Part shown: positions 1-8,333 of the stretch, one piece after another
How the letters are laid out: every line of letters begins with the position of its first letter
Position numbering within the stretch: position 1 is the first letter of the stretch
From: Bacteroidota bacterium
GTDB taxonomy: Bacteria > Bacteroidota > Bacteroidia > B-17B0 > Aurantibacillaceae
DNA: 10,129 nucleotides
Assembly: GCA_023433205.1 (NCBI GenBank)
Contig: JAEZDS010000085.1
Location: 1-10,129 of the forward strand
Direction of reading: 5' to 3'
Program-made: the position numbers and the translations under genes
Notes under the pieces: model-generated
Database searches by the model: none
Told to the model about the DNA's origin: nothing
The model's input: only the letters and a program-made list of their open reading frames with translations

Positions 1-448
1 GATCTTTGCTGCGCTCTTCAAACTCAACGCGGCTATTCTCTAAAAGCTCACTTTTCAGCGTTATAGCAGCCTTTGCTTCCTTCATGCGTTTTTCAGCAAG
101 CTGGATCTCAAGGTTCTGGAATTCTATTTCTTTTGTGATGGCATCGTATTCGCGGTTGTTGCGAACCTTGCTCTGCTGCGCTTCGTATTTTTTAATGTTC
201 GACTGAAAATCTTTAATAGCCTGCTTCTTTTCGTTCAGCTGGTTTTCAAGTTCAGCCACCTCTTCGGTAACATTGGTGAGGCGCGTTTCAAGTCCGGCAA
301 CAGTATCTTCCAGATCACTTACCTCAAGTGGTAATTCTCCGCGTACAGTCTGCAAACGATCTATTTTGCTGTCGATGAGCTGCAGCTGGTAAAGGCTCTT
401 TAACTTACCTTCAATGGAAGCATCTATTTTTTCTTTGATTTTTGCCAT
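1..448 (-). CDS. coiled-coil zinc-ribbon protein, N-terminal part (gene runs off the left edge)
   Basis: The reverse strand is open from an ATG at 446-448 to the window edge, giving 149 codons and no stop. The translation starts MAKIKEKIDASIEGKLKSLY and continues as a long charged helix with heptad-like leucines (LEDTVAGLETRL, VAELENQL). It contains the conserved segment KVRNNREYDAITKEIEFQNL at about residues 94-113. This matches the Bacteroidota family annotated as zinc ribbon domain-containing protein (DUF164 type): an antiparallel coiled-coil hairpin followed by a C-terminal four-cysteine ribbon. The ribbon would lie outside the window, so I cannot confirm it. The gene begins 8 bases after the stop of the Nif3-like gene, which implies cotranscription and probably translational coupling. 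No Shine-Dalgarno is visible. Recognition is from the N-terminal pattern only; the molecular function of the family is not firmly established. Confidence 0.85.
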   Translation of the reverse strand, partial: MAKIKEKIDASIEGKLKSLYQLQLIDSKIDRLQTVRGELPLEVSDLEDTVAGLETRLTNVTEEVAELENQLNEKKQAIKDFQSNIKKYEAQQSKVRNNREYDAITKEIEFQNLEIQLAEKRMKEAKAAITLKSELLENSRVEFEERSKD

Positions 449-456
449 GTTGTTGA

Positions 457-1551
457 TTAGAAATAATGTACCGGGTTGGTGTTTATTTTCGATAAATGGA
501 CTGCAAAGGTACTAAATTTTTTCCTTAGTAAATCATAAAAAATCTCGGGGCTGAACTGTTCTGATTCAAAGTGACCGGTATCAACCAGCAAGAGCCGTCC
601 TTCCACATCGAAAAATTCATGATATTTGAAATCAGATGTTATGTAGGCATCTGCCCCTGCGGCGATGGCATTTTGCAGTAAAAAACGCCCGCTGCCTCCG
701 CAAACAGCCACCCGCTGTATCTTCCGGCCTCTAAGGGCACTGTGTTTCAAAACACCTGCTTTAAAGGTGTTTTTTACATGCATAAGAAATTCGTTTTCCT
801 CAATGGCTTCGGCGAATTCCCCTGTCATGCCGCTTCCTATGGCCGGATGGGCGTTGTCGAGCTGATATACATCGTAGGCCACCTCTTCGTAGGGATGCGT
901 CTTAAGCAGGGCCCTGATCACTGCCTTTTCTCTGCCATGGTCAATGATCACCTCGGTACGGATCTCCTGCTCCCGGCTTAATTCTCCGGGTTTTCCCAGG
1001 AACGGGTTGGTGCCTTGCGCCCCCCTGAAACTGCCTTCGCCCTGCAGACTGAAACTGCAGCTATCGTAATTACCGATGTTTCCCGCGCCTGCAGTAAATA
1101 GCGCCTGCAGCACCTCCCGGTGATGACTGGGAGGTACAAAAGTGACCAGTTTTTTTAGGATCCCCTTTTTTGGAAGCAGAATTTTAGTGTTTTGCAGACC
1201 CAGTTTTTCGCAGATCAGTGCATTTACTCCCTGACTAATGTTATCTAAATTGGTATGACATGCGTAAATCGCGAGATCGTTTTTAATTGCACTGATAAGC
1301 GTTCTTTCAACATAGGATGATGGCGTTATTTTTTTGATCGCTGAAAACAGAATAGGGTGATGCGCAATAATGAGGTTGCAGCCCTTTCTAAGGGCTTCCT
1401 CAACCACTTCCTCAGTACAGTCGAGGCACAAAATGGCGCCAGAAGCCTCTACAGAGGCATCGCCGGTGATTAGTCCTGAGTTGTCGTAAGATTCCTGATA
1501 GGGCAGTGGGGCAAGCTTTTCAAGCTCGGCGATCACCTCTGAAATTTTCAT
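457..1551 (-). CDS. Nif3-like dinuclear metal center hexameric protein (DUF34)
   Basis: This 364-residue protein belongs to the Nif3/YbgI/YqfO family, which forms hexameric rings with a two-metal site in each subunit. The ligands expected from the family are all visible: His64-His65 in AHHP, Asp103 in CHTNLD, and His327 and Glu331 in the C-terminal GHFESE motif. The N-terminal half (about 1-127) and C-terminal half (about 235-364) form the Nif3 core. The segment between them, about 130-235 with THPYEEVAYDVY, is the extra PII/CutA-like domain of long YqfO-type members, which explains the length relative to E. coli YbgI (about 247 residues). The start ATG has an A-rich approach (ATTAAAAAATG) and no Shine-Dalgarno. 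An intrinsic terminator ends about 8 bases upstream, so its promoter may lie inside the preceding ppiD gene. The enzymatic role of the family is uncertain; a metal-dependent hydrolase or metal-handling role is usually proposed. The GTP cyclohydrolase I type 2 label seen on homologues should not be trusted. Confidence 0.95.
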   Translation of the reverse strand: MKISEVIAELEKLAPLPYQESYDNSGLITGDASVEASGAILCLDCTEEVVEEALRKGCNLIIAHHPILFSAIKKITPSSYVERTLISAIKNDLAIYACHTNLDNISQGVNALICEKLGLQNTKILLPKKGILKKLVTFVPPSHHREVLQALFTAGAGNIGNYDSCSFSLQGEGSFRGAQGTNPFLGKPGELSREQEIRTEVIIDHGREKAVIRALLKTHPYEEVAYDVYQLDNAHPAIGSGMTGEFAEAIEENEFLMHVKNTFKAGVLKHSALRGRKIQRVAVCGGSGRFLLQNAIAAGADAYITSDFKYHEFFDVEGRLLLVDTGHFESEQFSPEIFYDLLRKKFSTFAVHLSKINTNPVHYF

Positions 1552-1559
1552 TTTTTAAT

Positions 1560-1588
1560 AAAAAAAAATCCCCCGTTACCGGAGGATT
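1560..1588 (-). terminator. intrinsic terminator after ppiD, just before the nif3-like start
   Basis: Read on the minus strand, AATCCTCCG (1588-1580) pairs with CGGGGGATT (1575-1567) around a GUAA loop, a GNRA tetraloop. The stem has 9 pairs with one G-U wobble. A run of seven T follows directly (1566-1560), or nine counting the two that close the stem. It begins 5 bases past the ppiD stop codon and ends about 8 bases before the nif3-like ATG at 1551. This is a textbook rho-independent terminator shape. Whether it terminates fully or only attenuates cannot be told from sequence. Confidence 0.88.
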
Positions 1589-1593
1589 CAGTA

Positions 1594-3771
1594 TTAATCT
1601 ATCCTTGATTTGTGGATCTCAATATCGGCCTGCTCCTTTATGGCGTTGAACACCTCGTAGTCTGTACGGGTACTGATCATTTCACTGAGCTCCCGGCGCA
1701 AAATAGTTAATTCCGCACCTTCTCTCTTGTGGATGTCGTTCACCACTACCATAAAAACGCCCTCCTGGCCCGCTACCGGCTGGCTACTTTTGCCTTTCAG
1801 CGTTCCGGTGATGGTTCCCGCCATAATCTGGTCGTTGCCCACACCATTTATGGCCCCGGCCTCCACTTCAAAATTAGTTTGAGTAGTCACCCTTTCCCCG
1901 GTTTTTGCTGCCACCGCTTTAAGGTCTTTACCGGCAGTATTGAACTGCTCGATGAGCATTTTAGATTTCTTTTCCTTAAGCGCACCTGCCATTACCTCAT
2001 CACGAACCTCATCAAGTTCCAGTGTTCCCTTTGGTCGCACGGAGCTCAGCTTTGCCACAACGTGTTTTCCGGGAAGGGTAAAAACTGAGATGTCTCCTTT
2101 TTCAGCGGTGAATGCCCATTTGGAGATCTCTTTGGCACCATCTAATCCCGGCAGCTGGTAATCACCTTCTTTAACGTTTTCAGCAAGACGTTTGGTTAAT
2201 TTCTGTTCCTCCACTGCTTTGTCGAATTGCGCAGCGCTGTTGTTCTCTCCTGCAAACTGAGTGGCACGTGCAAATACAGACTGGTTTGTTTCGTCGCTGG
2301 GAACAATAGGCCTGAATATCTGCGCAACACGGTAACTTGTGTGTCGGCTCTTACTTACATCAAGCACTTCAATGATGTGATAGCCAAACTCGGTCTCCAC
2401 TACTGAAATATTGCCTTTCTGTCCTCTCAGACCGGCATTTTTAAAAGCATCTACAAAACCGGTCCTCTCATTGAACCAGCCGTAATCTCCTCCGTTGGTT
2501 TTGCTGCCCATGTCATCGCTCACATTTACAACCAGGCTGTCGAAAGAAACTTTTTTCTGTTTGATAAGGGTGAGCAGGCTGTCTGCCATCCTTTTTGCAT
2601 CGGCCTGACTGCGTTTGGGTTGTTGTGTCTGAGGATCATTCACGCCTACCAGCACGTGGCGCACCCTTGCACTGTCAGCAACATTATTTACAGACTGAAG
2701 TTTGTAGATCTTGTAGTATGCCCCTTCGTTGTATGGCCCGTACACTGTGCCGGGAGCAGCATTAAAGATGCTGGAATCACGCACTATCATTGTTTTGCGG
2801 GTAAAGTCTTCAATGGCAATTCGTCCGTTCTCGCTTTCCATTGCCATCAGTGAGCTGTCTTCAGATGCTGAAAGGCCTTTAAATTCCTTAGCTATCCTGT
2901 TTGCATCTTTTTCAATTTCCGCAATGTCCTCAGCACTGGGCGTTACATTAAAAGCAACGTATTCTATTTTTCTGCTGCTTTCAGGATTTCTGTATTTATA
3001 CTTGTGTTCTTTGTAATACTTTTCAATCTCGCTCTCGCTGAGTTTCGCTGCACTGTCGCTAACCGCGTCGTATCTTTTATAAACAAATTCAATATCGAAA
3101 ACGTTATTGCGTTTGGCCGCAAGCTGTTCTGCTTCTGCTTTTGTAACATACAGTCCGTTTTGTAAAAGAGCCCTGAACTTCTGGTAATAAAGGCTGGTTT
3201 TTACCATTTCTTCCATCTGACGCACTGCCATTTCTGATTCCCCGGTTACATTTTGTACGGCCTGGCGCCATTTGTTGAGGTCGAGCGAACCATCAGGAGT
3301 AGAGAACTGCTCATTGATTCTACCGGTATTTGGGTCGGTAAGGTTCTGGATCACCGTTTCGTCGGGCTGCATAACAACCTTCTCATAAAGTTCGTCTTCG
3401 CTGATGGTTATACCGGCTTTTCTGAACTGGGGCACTATGGCATACTCCAGCACATACTGCTGAATGATATTGTCAGCTGCCTGCATACGAAGCTGTTCAT
3501 CAACCTCAGCTCCCTGATTGCGCTGACGGTATTGATTCATGCGGTTCTCAAGGGTCATTATAAAATCATTGCGGTCGATTTTTTTGCCATTCACATACCC
3601 GATGGTAGTATATTCATCGCCGCCGAAGATCGAGGCACCCGAGCCTAGAAGGCTTTCAAGGATAAAAATAACCAGGGCCAAACCCACGATTCCTACCAGA
3701 AGGCCTGTCCTTCTCCTGATCTTTTCCAGTACGCTGATGTTCTCTGACTTAGAGGTCTTTTGTTTGTTCAT
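1594..3771 (-). CDS. ppiD: membrane-anchored periplasmic peptidyl-prolyl cis-trans isomerase, PpiD/SurA type
   Basis: This 725-residue foldase catalyses cis-trans isomerisation of prolyl bonds and probably acts as a chaperone for exported proteins at the outer face of the inner membrane. Residues 18-22 are basic (KIRRR) and precede one hydrophobic segment at about 23-42, predicting a short cytoplasmic N terminus and a periplasmic body. A SurA-like N-terminal helical domain follows, about 50-235 (VNGKKIDRNDF onward). The parvulin (PPIC) domain spans about 366-473, with RVRHVLVG, the GGDYGWF loop and the closing FGYHIIEVLD strand. The C-terminal 250 residues resemble the degenerate second parvulin-like half and tail of PpiD. 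E. coli PpiD is about 623 residues, so this one is somewhat longer. It diverges from dnaE, has a good -7 promoter element about 30 bases upstream, and is followed by a strong terminator, so it may be a single-gene unit. The gene symbol rests on domain architecture, not on a close match. Confidence 0.92.
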   Translation of the reverse strand: MNKQKTSKSENISVLEKIRRRTGLLVGIVGLALVIFILESLLGSGASIFGGDEYTTIGYVNGKKIDRNDFIMTLENRMNQYRQRNQGAEVDEQLRMQAADNIIQQYVLEYAIVPQFRKAGITISEDELYEKVVMQPDETVIQNLTDPNTGRINEQFSTPDGSLDLNKWRQAVQNVTGESEMAVRQMEEMVKTSLYYQKFRALLQNGLYVTKAEAEQLAAKRNNVFDIEFVYKRYDAVSDSAAKLSESEIEKYYKEHKYKYRNPESSRKIEYVAFNVTPSAEDIAEIEKDANRIAKEFKGLSASEDSSLMAMESENGRIAIEDFTRKTMIVRDSSIFNAAPGTVYGPYNEGAYYKIYKLQSVNNVADSARVRHVLVGVNDPQTQQPKRSQADAKRMADSLLTLIKQKKVSFDSLVVNVSDDMGSKTNGGDYGWFNERTGFVDAFKNAGLRGQKGNISVVETEFGYHIIEVLDVSKSRHTSYRVAQIFRPIVPSDETNQSVFARATQFAGENNSAAQFDKAVEEQKLTKRLAENVKEGDYQLPGLDGAKEISKWAFTAEKGDISVFTLPGKHVVAKLSSVRPKGTLELDEVRDEVMAGALKEKKSKMLIEQFNTAGKDLKAVAAKTGERVTTQTNFEVEAGAINGVGNDQIMAGTITGTLKGKSSQPVAGQEGVFMVVVNDIHKREGAELTILRRELSEMISTRTDYEVFNAIKEQADIEIHKSRID

Positions 3772-3965
3772 GTTGAATTATGCAGATTTTTTAGGAACCG
3801 CAAAGATAAACTTTTAAGCGAAACGGCGAAATCCTTTGTGCGGAGCCAAAGCAAGCTTTCCAAAATTATTAACAACATGCCTCCCGGTAAGCCGCTTCTC
3901 ATTACTTTTAAGCTGGCACTTTTATGTTTTTTGGTTGGCCAAACCTTATTTGAATTCTTACTGCG
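3772..3965. promoter_or_regulatory. divergent intergenic region between ppiD and dnaE
   Basis: These 194 bases separate two divergently transcribed genes, so both promoters must lie here or inside the coding starts. The ppiD side holds a consensus -7 element at 3801-3808. On the dnaE side I find only near matches: TActTTTA at 3903-3910 and TAtgTTTT at 3923-3930, each one base off TAnnTTTG, plus TTATTTG at 3946-3952, which has the wrong spacing. An 8-base palindrome, TTGGCCAA, sits at 3935-3942, which is not surprising by chance. There is no Shine-Dalgarno before the dnaE ATG. No RNA gene or convincing hairpin is visible. Confidence 0.5.
3801..3808 (-). promoter_or_regulatory. predicted -7 promoter element for ppiD
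   Basis: On the minus strand this reads TATCTTTG, an exact match to the Bacteroidota primary-sigma -7 consensus TAnnTTTG. About 19 bases upstream is TTTCG (3831-3827), a one-base departure from the TTTG expected at -33. The predicted transcript start near 3794-3797 would leave a leader of about 25 bases before the ppiD ATG at 3771. The match and its position are seen directly; promoter activity is inferred. Confidence 0.55.
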
Positions 3966-6900
3966 ATGTTCCTCATTTTTGATACCGAAACCACCGGGCT
4001 GCCCCGCGACTATAACGCTCCGCTCAGCGACTCTGACAACTGGCCACGTATGGTTCAGCTCGCCTGGCAGCTGCACGACCGCAGTGGTAAATTACTGGCG
4101 CACAACTGTGTTACCATAAAACCCCGGGGTTACACAATTCCATTCAATGCTGCGCAGATCCACGGCATCAGCACCGAAAGAGCAATGGCTGAAGGTATTG
4201 ACCTGGCAGAATCTCTTGCGCTGTTCACCGAAGCTGTGGCCAAAGCCCACTTTATATGCGGCCATAACATAGGTTTTGATATTAATATTGTGAGAGCAGA
4301 GTTTCTGCGTTGCCAGCTTGGCGATTGTTTTCAGGGCAAAAAGATCCTTGATACCAAATGCGATTTCACCACTTCCTTTTGCGCTATCCCCGGTGGAAAA
4401 GGAGGCAAATTCAAATGGCCGACACTTACCGAACTGTATCAGAAACTTTTTAATAGCACTTTTGCAGAGGCACACAACGCGGCTTTCGATGTTCAGGCTA
4501 CCAGCAAGGTGTTTTTTGAAACACTTAAAAGAGGCATCATCCCGCTTGAGGGCTTTGCAGCAGCAGAGCTTTCATCAATAGTTTATGAAGATGTTGACCT
4601 TTCGGAACTGCTGGCAGCAGAAGTAGCGCGCAAAAAGACTGACACCGTTGCCGGCACGGCCAAAACAGCAGGCAGCGTGGTGCTCAAACCTGAAACAGCG
4701 GTTGATTTCACCCACCTGCATACTCATTCGCAGTATTCTGTGCTGCAGTCTATCACCGATGTGGGCGAACTGGTCAAAAAAGCCGCTTCCTGCAATATGC
4801 CTGCCGTGGCATTAACTGACCATGGGAATATGTATGCCGCCTTTCGTTTCTGGCAGTCGGTTGACAAGCACAACAAAGCGCTTCGTGCTATTAACGAGGC
4901 AATTGATAAAGGCGAAAAGAGCGGTAAAAAAAAGAAGGAGCTGAAGTGTATAATTGGTTGCGAACTTTATGTTACCCGCGACCGCTTCGATCGCAGCAGG
5001 CAGGAGAATGGTTTCTCCATTCCCTTTCTTGCAAAGAATAAAAAAGGGTACGAGAACCTTTCAAAACTAAGTTCGTTCGGCTTTGTTGAGGGCTTTTATT
5101 ATGTACCACGTATCGACAAAGAGCTTTTGCTTAAATATAAAAATGATCTTATTGTCACCACGGGATCATTGCAGGGTGAAGTGCCTTATCTTATCCTGAA
5201 TGTAGGAGAAACACAGGCTGAAGAAGCCTTTGTGTGGTACAAAGAGCAGTTTGGTGAGGATTTTTACATTGAGCTCAACAGACACGGATTGCCGGAAGAA
5301 GATCACGTAAACAGGGTGCTGCTTGGATTTGCCGCCAAATACGGTGTAAAATATTTCGCCGCCAACAACAACTATTACCTCGATAAGAAGTCTTCTGAAT
5401 CGCACGATGTTTTGTTATGTGTGAAGGATGGCGTGCTAAAGGAAACACCGGTAGGAAGGGGGCGGGGATTCAGGTTCGGTATGCCGAACGATGAGTTCTA
5501 TTTTAAGACCACTGAGGAAATGGTGGCATTATTTTCTGATCTGCCCGAGGCACTTGCCTGTACAGCGGAAATAGTGGATAAGATCGATGCCTTTAAACTT
5601 GGGAGAGATGTGTTGCTTCCCAAATTTAAAATTCCCGTTGAATTTGAGGACGCGAGAGATAAAGATCCCAACGATGAAGGAAGGGGTAACAGGGGCGAGA
5701 ACGCCTACCTGCGACACCTGACTTTTGAGGGTGCGAAAAAACGTTATCCTGATCTTACCCCTGAAATTACTGAGCGACTCGATTTTGAGCTGGCCACCAT
5801 GGAGCGCATGGGCTTTCCCGGATACTTTTTGATTGTATCTGATTTTACTACCAAAGCGCGCGAAATGGGTGTAAGCGTGGGGCCGGGACGCGGGTCAGCA
5901 GCCGGCAGCGCAGTGGCCTACTGTCTGGGTATTACGAATGTTGATCCCATAAAGTACGATTTACTCTTTGAGAGGTTCCTTAACCCCGATCGTATCAGCA
6001 TGCCCGATATTGATATTGATTTTGACGATGAGGGTCGCGATAAAGTGATCAACTATGTTATTGAAAAGTACGGGCAAAACCAGGTGGCGCAGATCATTAC
6101 CTATGGAACAATGGGCGGGAAAAGCGCTATCCGCGACGCAGCACGTGTTCTGAATTTGCCATTGTCTGATGCTGACAGGCTTGCAAAATCTTTTCCTGAA
6201 AGCCTTGATGCGGCTTTGCGTTCGCTGCTCAAGCCCGGCGGAATTGATGAAAAATATCTTGAAAAGGTAAAAGACCGCCGCGAAGTTGTTGAGCAGTCGT
6301 ATAATTTCAGAAAACTGGCAGAACAGGATACCCCCGAATCGCAGGTGCTGAAGCAGGCTTATGAACTGGAAGGCTGCGTGCGCAATACCGGGGTGCATGC
6401 CTGTGGTGTGATCATAACGCCCGATGAACTCACAAAATTTGTGCCGGTTACGCGCGCCAAAGACAGCACCATGCTGCTCACACAGTTTGATAACTCTGTA
6501 GCCGAAAGTGCGGGCCTGCTGAAAATGGATTTCCTCGGCCTGCGAACGCTTACCATCATAAAAGACGCACTGGCCTTTATTAAACTGAACAAAGGCATAA
6601 GCATTGACATAGATACCATTGACCTTAACGATCAGATAACGCTTGAACTGTTTCAGCGCGGTGAAACAAATGGCATTTTTCAGTTTGAAAGCCCTGGAAT
6701 GCAGAAACATCTGAAAGACCTGAAACCCGATAGTTTTACTGACCTGATCGCGATGAACGCGCTGTATCGTCCGGGTCCTTTGGCGTACATCCCAAATTAC
6801 ATTGCCCGTAAGCACGGCCGTGAAAAAATTGTGTATGATCTGGAAGGTATGGATGAGTTCCTTCAGGAAACCTATGGAATTACCGTATATCAGGAACAGG

Positions 6901-8333
6901 TTATGCGGCTCAGTCAGAAACTGGCCAATTTCACGAAGGGCGACGCCGATACCCTGAGGAAAGCGATGGGTAAAAAACAAAAGGACGTGCTTGATAAAAT
7001 GAAGAGCAAGTACCTTGAGGGATGTAAAAAAAACGGACATGATCCTGTTGTTGCAGAAAAGGTGTGGAAAGACTGGGAGGCTTTTGCCAGTTACGCTTTT
7101 AATAAATCGCACAGTACCTGCTACGCTTACCTGGCAGTGCAAACTGCTTTTCTGAAAGCGCATTATCCCAGTGAGTTTATGGCCTCGGTGCTTAATCACA
7201 GCGGCAACATTGAGAAGATCACCTTCTTTATGGAAGAATGTAAACGGATGGGCATTAAGGTGCTTGGTCCCGATGTGAACGAAGGTTTCGGAAAGTTCAG
7301 CGTAATGCCAAACGGCAACATCCGGTTCGGCATGGCAAGTATCAAGGGAGTGGGTGAGAACGTAGTGAGCGCCATTGTTGAAGAAAGAAAATCTGCCGGG
7401 GCATTTGTTTCAGTATTTGATCTTGCATGCAGGCTCGACACCAAAGCCATCAATAAAAAATCAATTGAAGGACTTGCCCTGGCTGGTGCATTTGATAATT
7501 TTCCGGAGGTACACCGGGCCATGTTTTTTGTGCCTGACACTGACGGTACAACGTTAACCGAAAGAATGATCCGATATGGCAATCAGCGCAACCTTGGGAA
7601 TGACACTTCACAGGCCAGCCTTTTCGGCGGCGATGAAGCCATTGAAATCACTGAGCCGCAATTGCCCAGGGTTGAGCCCTGGAATGCCCTGGAACAACTT
7701 AGCAGAGAAAAGGAAGTTGTCGGATTTTTTATCAGCGGACATCCACTCGACCCATACAAGCTTATCATTTCTCATCGCTGCAACGCAAACTGTGCTCAGC
7801 TAAAGGCAGGGCTGGAGCCATTCAAGAACCGTGAGGTTAATTTTGGCGGCATTATCACCGGTTTTGAGAATCGCACCAGTAAAACCGGGAACGCCTTTGG
7901 GAAACTTATCATTGAAGATTATCACAGCAGCGTAGAGCTGATGTTGTTTGGAAAGGACTTTGTGGAGTACAACAAGTTTATGGTGCAGGGGCTTTTTGTT
8001 TTCGTAAAAGCGCGGGTGCAGGAACGTTATAATCAGCCTGGAAGTCTTGAAATAAAGCTCAGCAAGATCGAGCTTCTTGATGAAGTAAAAAAGAATGCCT
8101 TTAATACACTTAAGGTTAAGGTAAATCTTCAGAAACTTGATGAGGCAATGGTTGAAAAGATAGAAACAGTGATGAACCGTTTTGAGGGAAAAAGTACGCT
8201 TGAGTTTCATGTTGAAGACGTGGAATTTAAACAGCAGGTGAAGCTCTTTTCCAAAAAAAACAAAGTGGCCATCGATGATGAACTGCTCGCCGAGCTCGAC
8301 AAGCTGCCTGATCTTGAATACGATCTGAGCTGA
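3966..8333 (+). CDS. dnaE: DNA polymerase III alpha subunit with fused N-terminal DEDDh proofreading exonuclease
   Basis: This is the 1455-residue replicative C-family polymerase. The DnaQ-like exonuclease at 1-200 keeps its full catalytic set: Asp6 and Glu8 in FDTETTG, Asp105 in HNIGFD, and His170 and Asp175 in HNAAFD. A linker of about 45 residues leads to a PHP domain (248-490), which keeps HLHTHS, TDHG (284-287), Glu333 and His440 but looks degenerate at three other metal positions. The polymerase core has GPGRGSAAGS (639-648), PDIDIDF with the catalytic aspartates (680-686) and LLKMDFLGL with the third, Asp855. Further on are a helix-hairpin-helix (IKGVGENVVSAI, about 1127), a probable clamp-binding motif QASLF (1216-1220), an OB fold (about 1291-1370) and a C-terminal tail that may contact the clamp loader. 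The ATG at 3966 is fixed by an in-frame TGA at 3951 and by FDTETTG starting at residue 5. The fusion is known in Flavobacterium-type enzymes, so proofreading should be encoded in cis. Confidence 0.98.
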   Translation: MFLIFDTETTGLPRDYNAPLSDSDNWPRMVQLAWQLHDRSGKLLAHNCVTIKPRGYTIPFNAAQIHGISTERAMAEGIDLAESLALFTEAVAKAHFICGHNIGFDINIVRAEFLRCQLGDCFQGKKILDTKCDFTTSFCAIPGGKGGKFKWPTLTELYQKLFNSTFAEAHNAAFDVQATSKVFFETLKRGIIPLEGFAAAELSSIVYEDVDLSELLAAEVARKKTDTVAGTAKTAGSVVLKPETAVDFTHLHTHSQYSVLQSITDVGELVKKAASCNMPAVALTDHGNMYAAFRFWQSVDKHNKALRAINEAIDKGEKSGKKKKELKCIIGCELYVTRDRFDRSRQENGFSIPFLAKNKKGYENLSKLSSFGFVEGFYYVPRIDKELLLKYKNDLIVTTGSLQGEVPYLILNVGETQAEEAFVWYKEQFGEDFYIELNRHGLPEEDHVNRVLLGFAAKYGVKYFAANNNYYLDKKSSESHDVLLCVKDGVLKETPVGRGRGFRFGMPNDEFYFKTTEEMVALFSDLPEALACTAEIVDKIDAFKLGRDVLLPKFKIPVEFEDARDKDPNDEGRGNRGENAYLRHLTFEGAKKRYPDLTPEITERLDFELATMERMGFPGYFLIVSDFTTKAREMGVSVGPGRGSAAGSAVAYCLGITNVDPIKYDLLFERFLNPDRISMPDIDIDFDDEGRDKVINYVIEKYGQNQVAQIITYGTMGGKSAIRDAARVLNLPLSDADRLAKSFPESLDAALRSLLKPGGIDEKYLEKVKDRREVVEQSYNFRKLAEQDTPESQVLKQAYELEGCVRNTGVHACGVIITPDELTKFVPVTRAKDSTMLLTQFDNSVAESAGLLKMDFLGLRTLTIIKDALAFIKLNKGISIDIDTIDLNDQITLELFQRGETNGIFQFESPGMQKHLKDLKPDSFTDLIAMNALYRPGPLAYIPNYIARKHGREKIVYDLEGMDEFLQETYGITVYQEQVMRLSQKLANFTKGDADTLRKAMGKKQKDVLDKMKSKYLEGCKKNGHDPVVAEKVWKDWEAFASYAFNKSHSTCYAYLAVQTAFLKAHYPSEFMASVLNHSGNIEKITFFMEECKRMGIKVLGPDVNEGFGKFSVMPNGNIRFGMASIKGVGENVVSAIVEERKSAGAFVSVFDLACRLDTKAINKKSIEGLALAGAFDNFPEVHRAMFFVPDTDGTTLTERMIRYGNQRNLGNDTSQASLFGGDEAIEITEPQLPRVEPWNALEQLSREKEVVGFFISGHPLDPYKLIISHRCNANCAQLKAGLEPFKNREVNFGGIITGFENRTSKTGNAFGKLIIEDYHSSVELMLFGKDFVEYNKFMVQGLFVFVKARVQERYNQPGSLEIKLSKIELLDEVKKNAFNTLKVKVNLQKLDEAMVEKIETVMNRFEGKSTLEFHVEDVEFKQQVKLFSKKNKVAIDDELLAELDKLPDLEYDLS

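Noticed and set aside
1869..1876. TAATTTTG on the minus strand inside ppiD as the nif3 promoter
   Set aside because: It matches TAnnTTTG but has no -33 partner and lies over 300 bases from the start codon; one such match in this much sequence is plausible by chance.
3935..3942. TTGGCCAA palindrome about 24 bases before the dnaE start, as an operator
   Set aside because: An 8-base palindrome is expected about once in 200-300 bases by chance, and extending it gives mismatches.
3760..4119. Open frames of 119 codons (+) and 102 codons (-) over the ppiD-dnaE intergenic region
   Set aside because: Both overlap the dnaE start, and the intergenic space between the two divergent genes is better explained by promoters. 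The translations show no domain and look like read-through of non-coding and shadow sequence.
3966..4600. The exonuclease-polymerase fusion as a novel arrangement
   Set aside because: N-terminal DnaQ-like domains on DnaE are already known in Bacteroidota such as Flavobacterium. The fusion is unusual relative to E. coli but not new.
5961..7199. A 412-codon open frame antisense to dnaE
   Set aside because: Its codons are in exact register with the dnaE codons, so a stop appears only where dnaE uses TTA, CTA or TCA, which are scarce here. The translation has no recognisable domain. It is a shadow frame.
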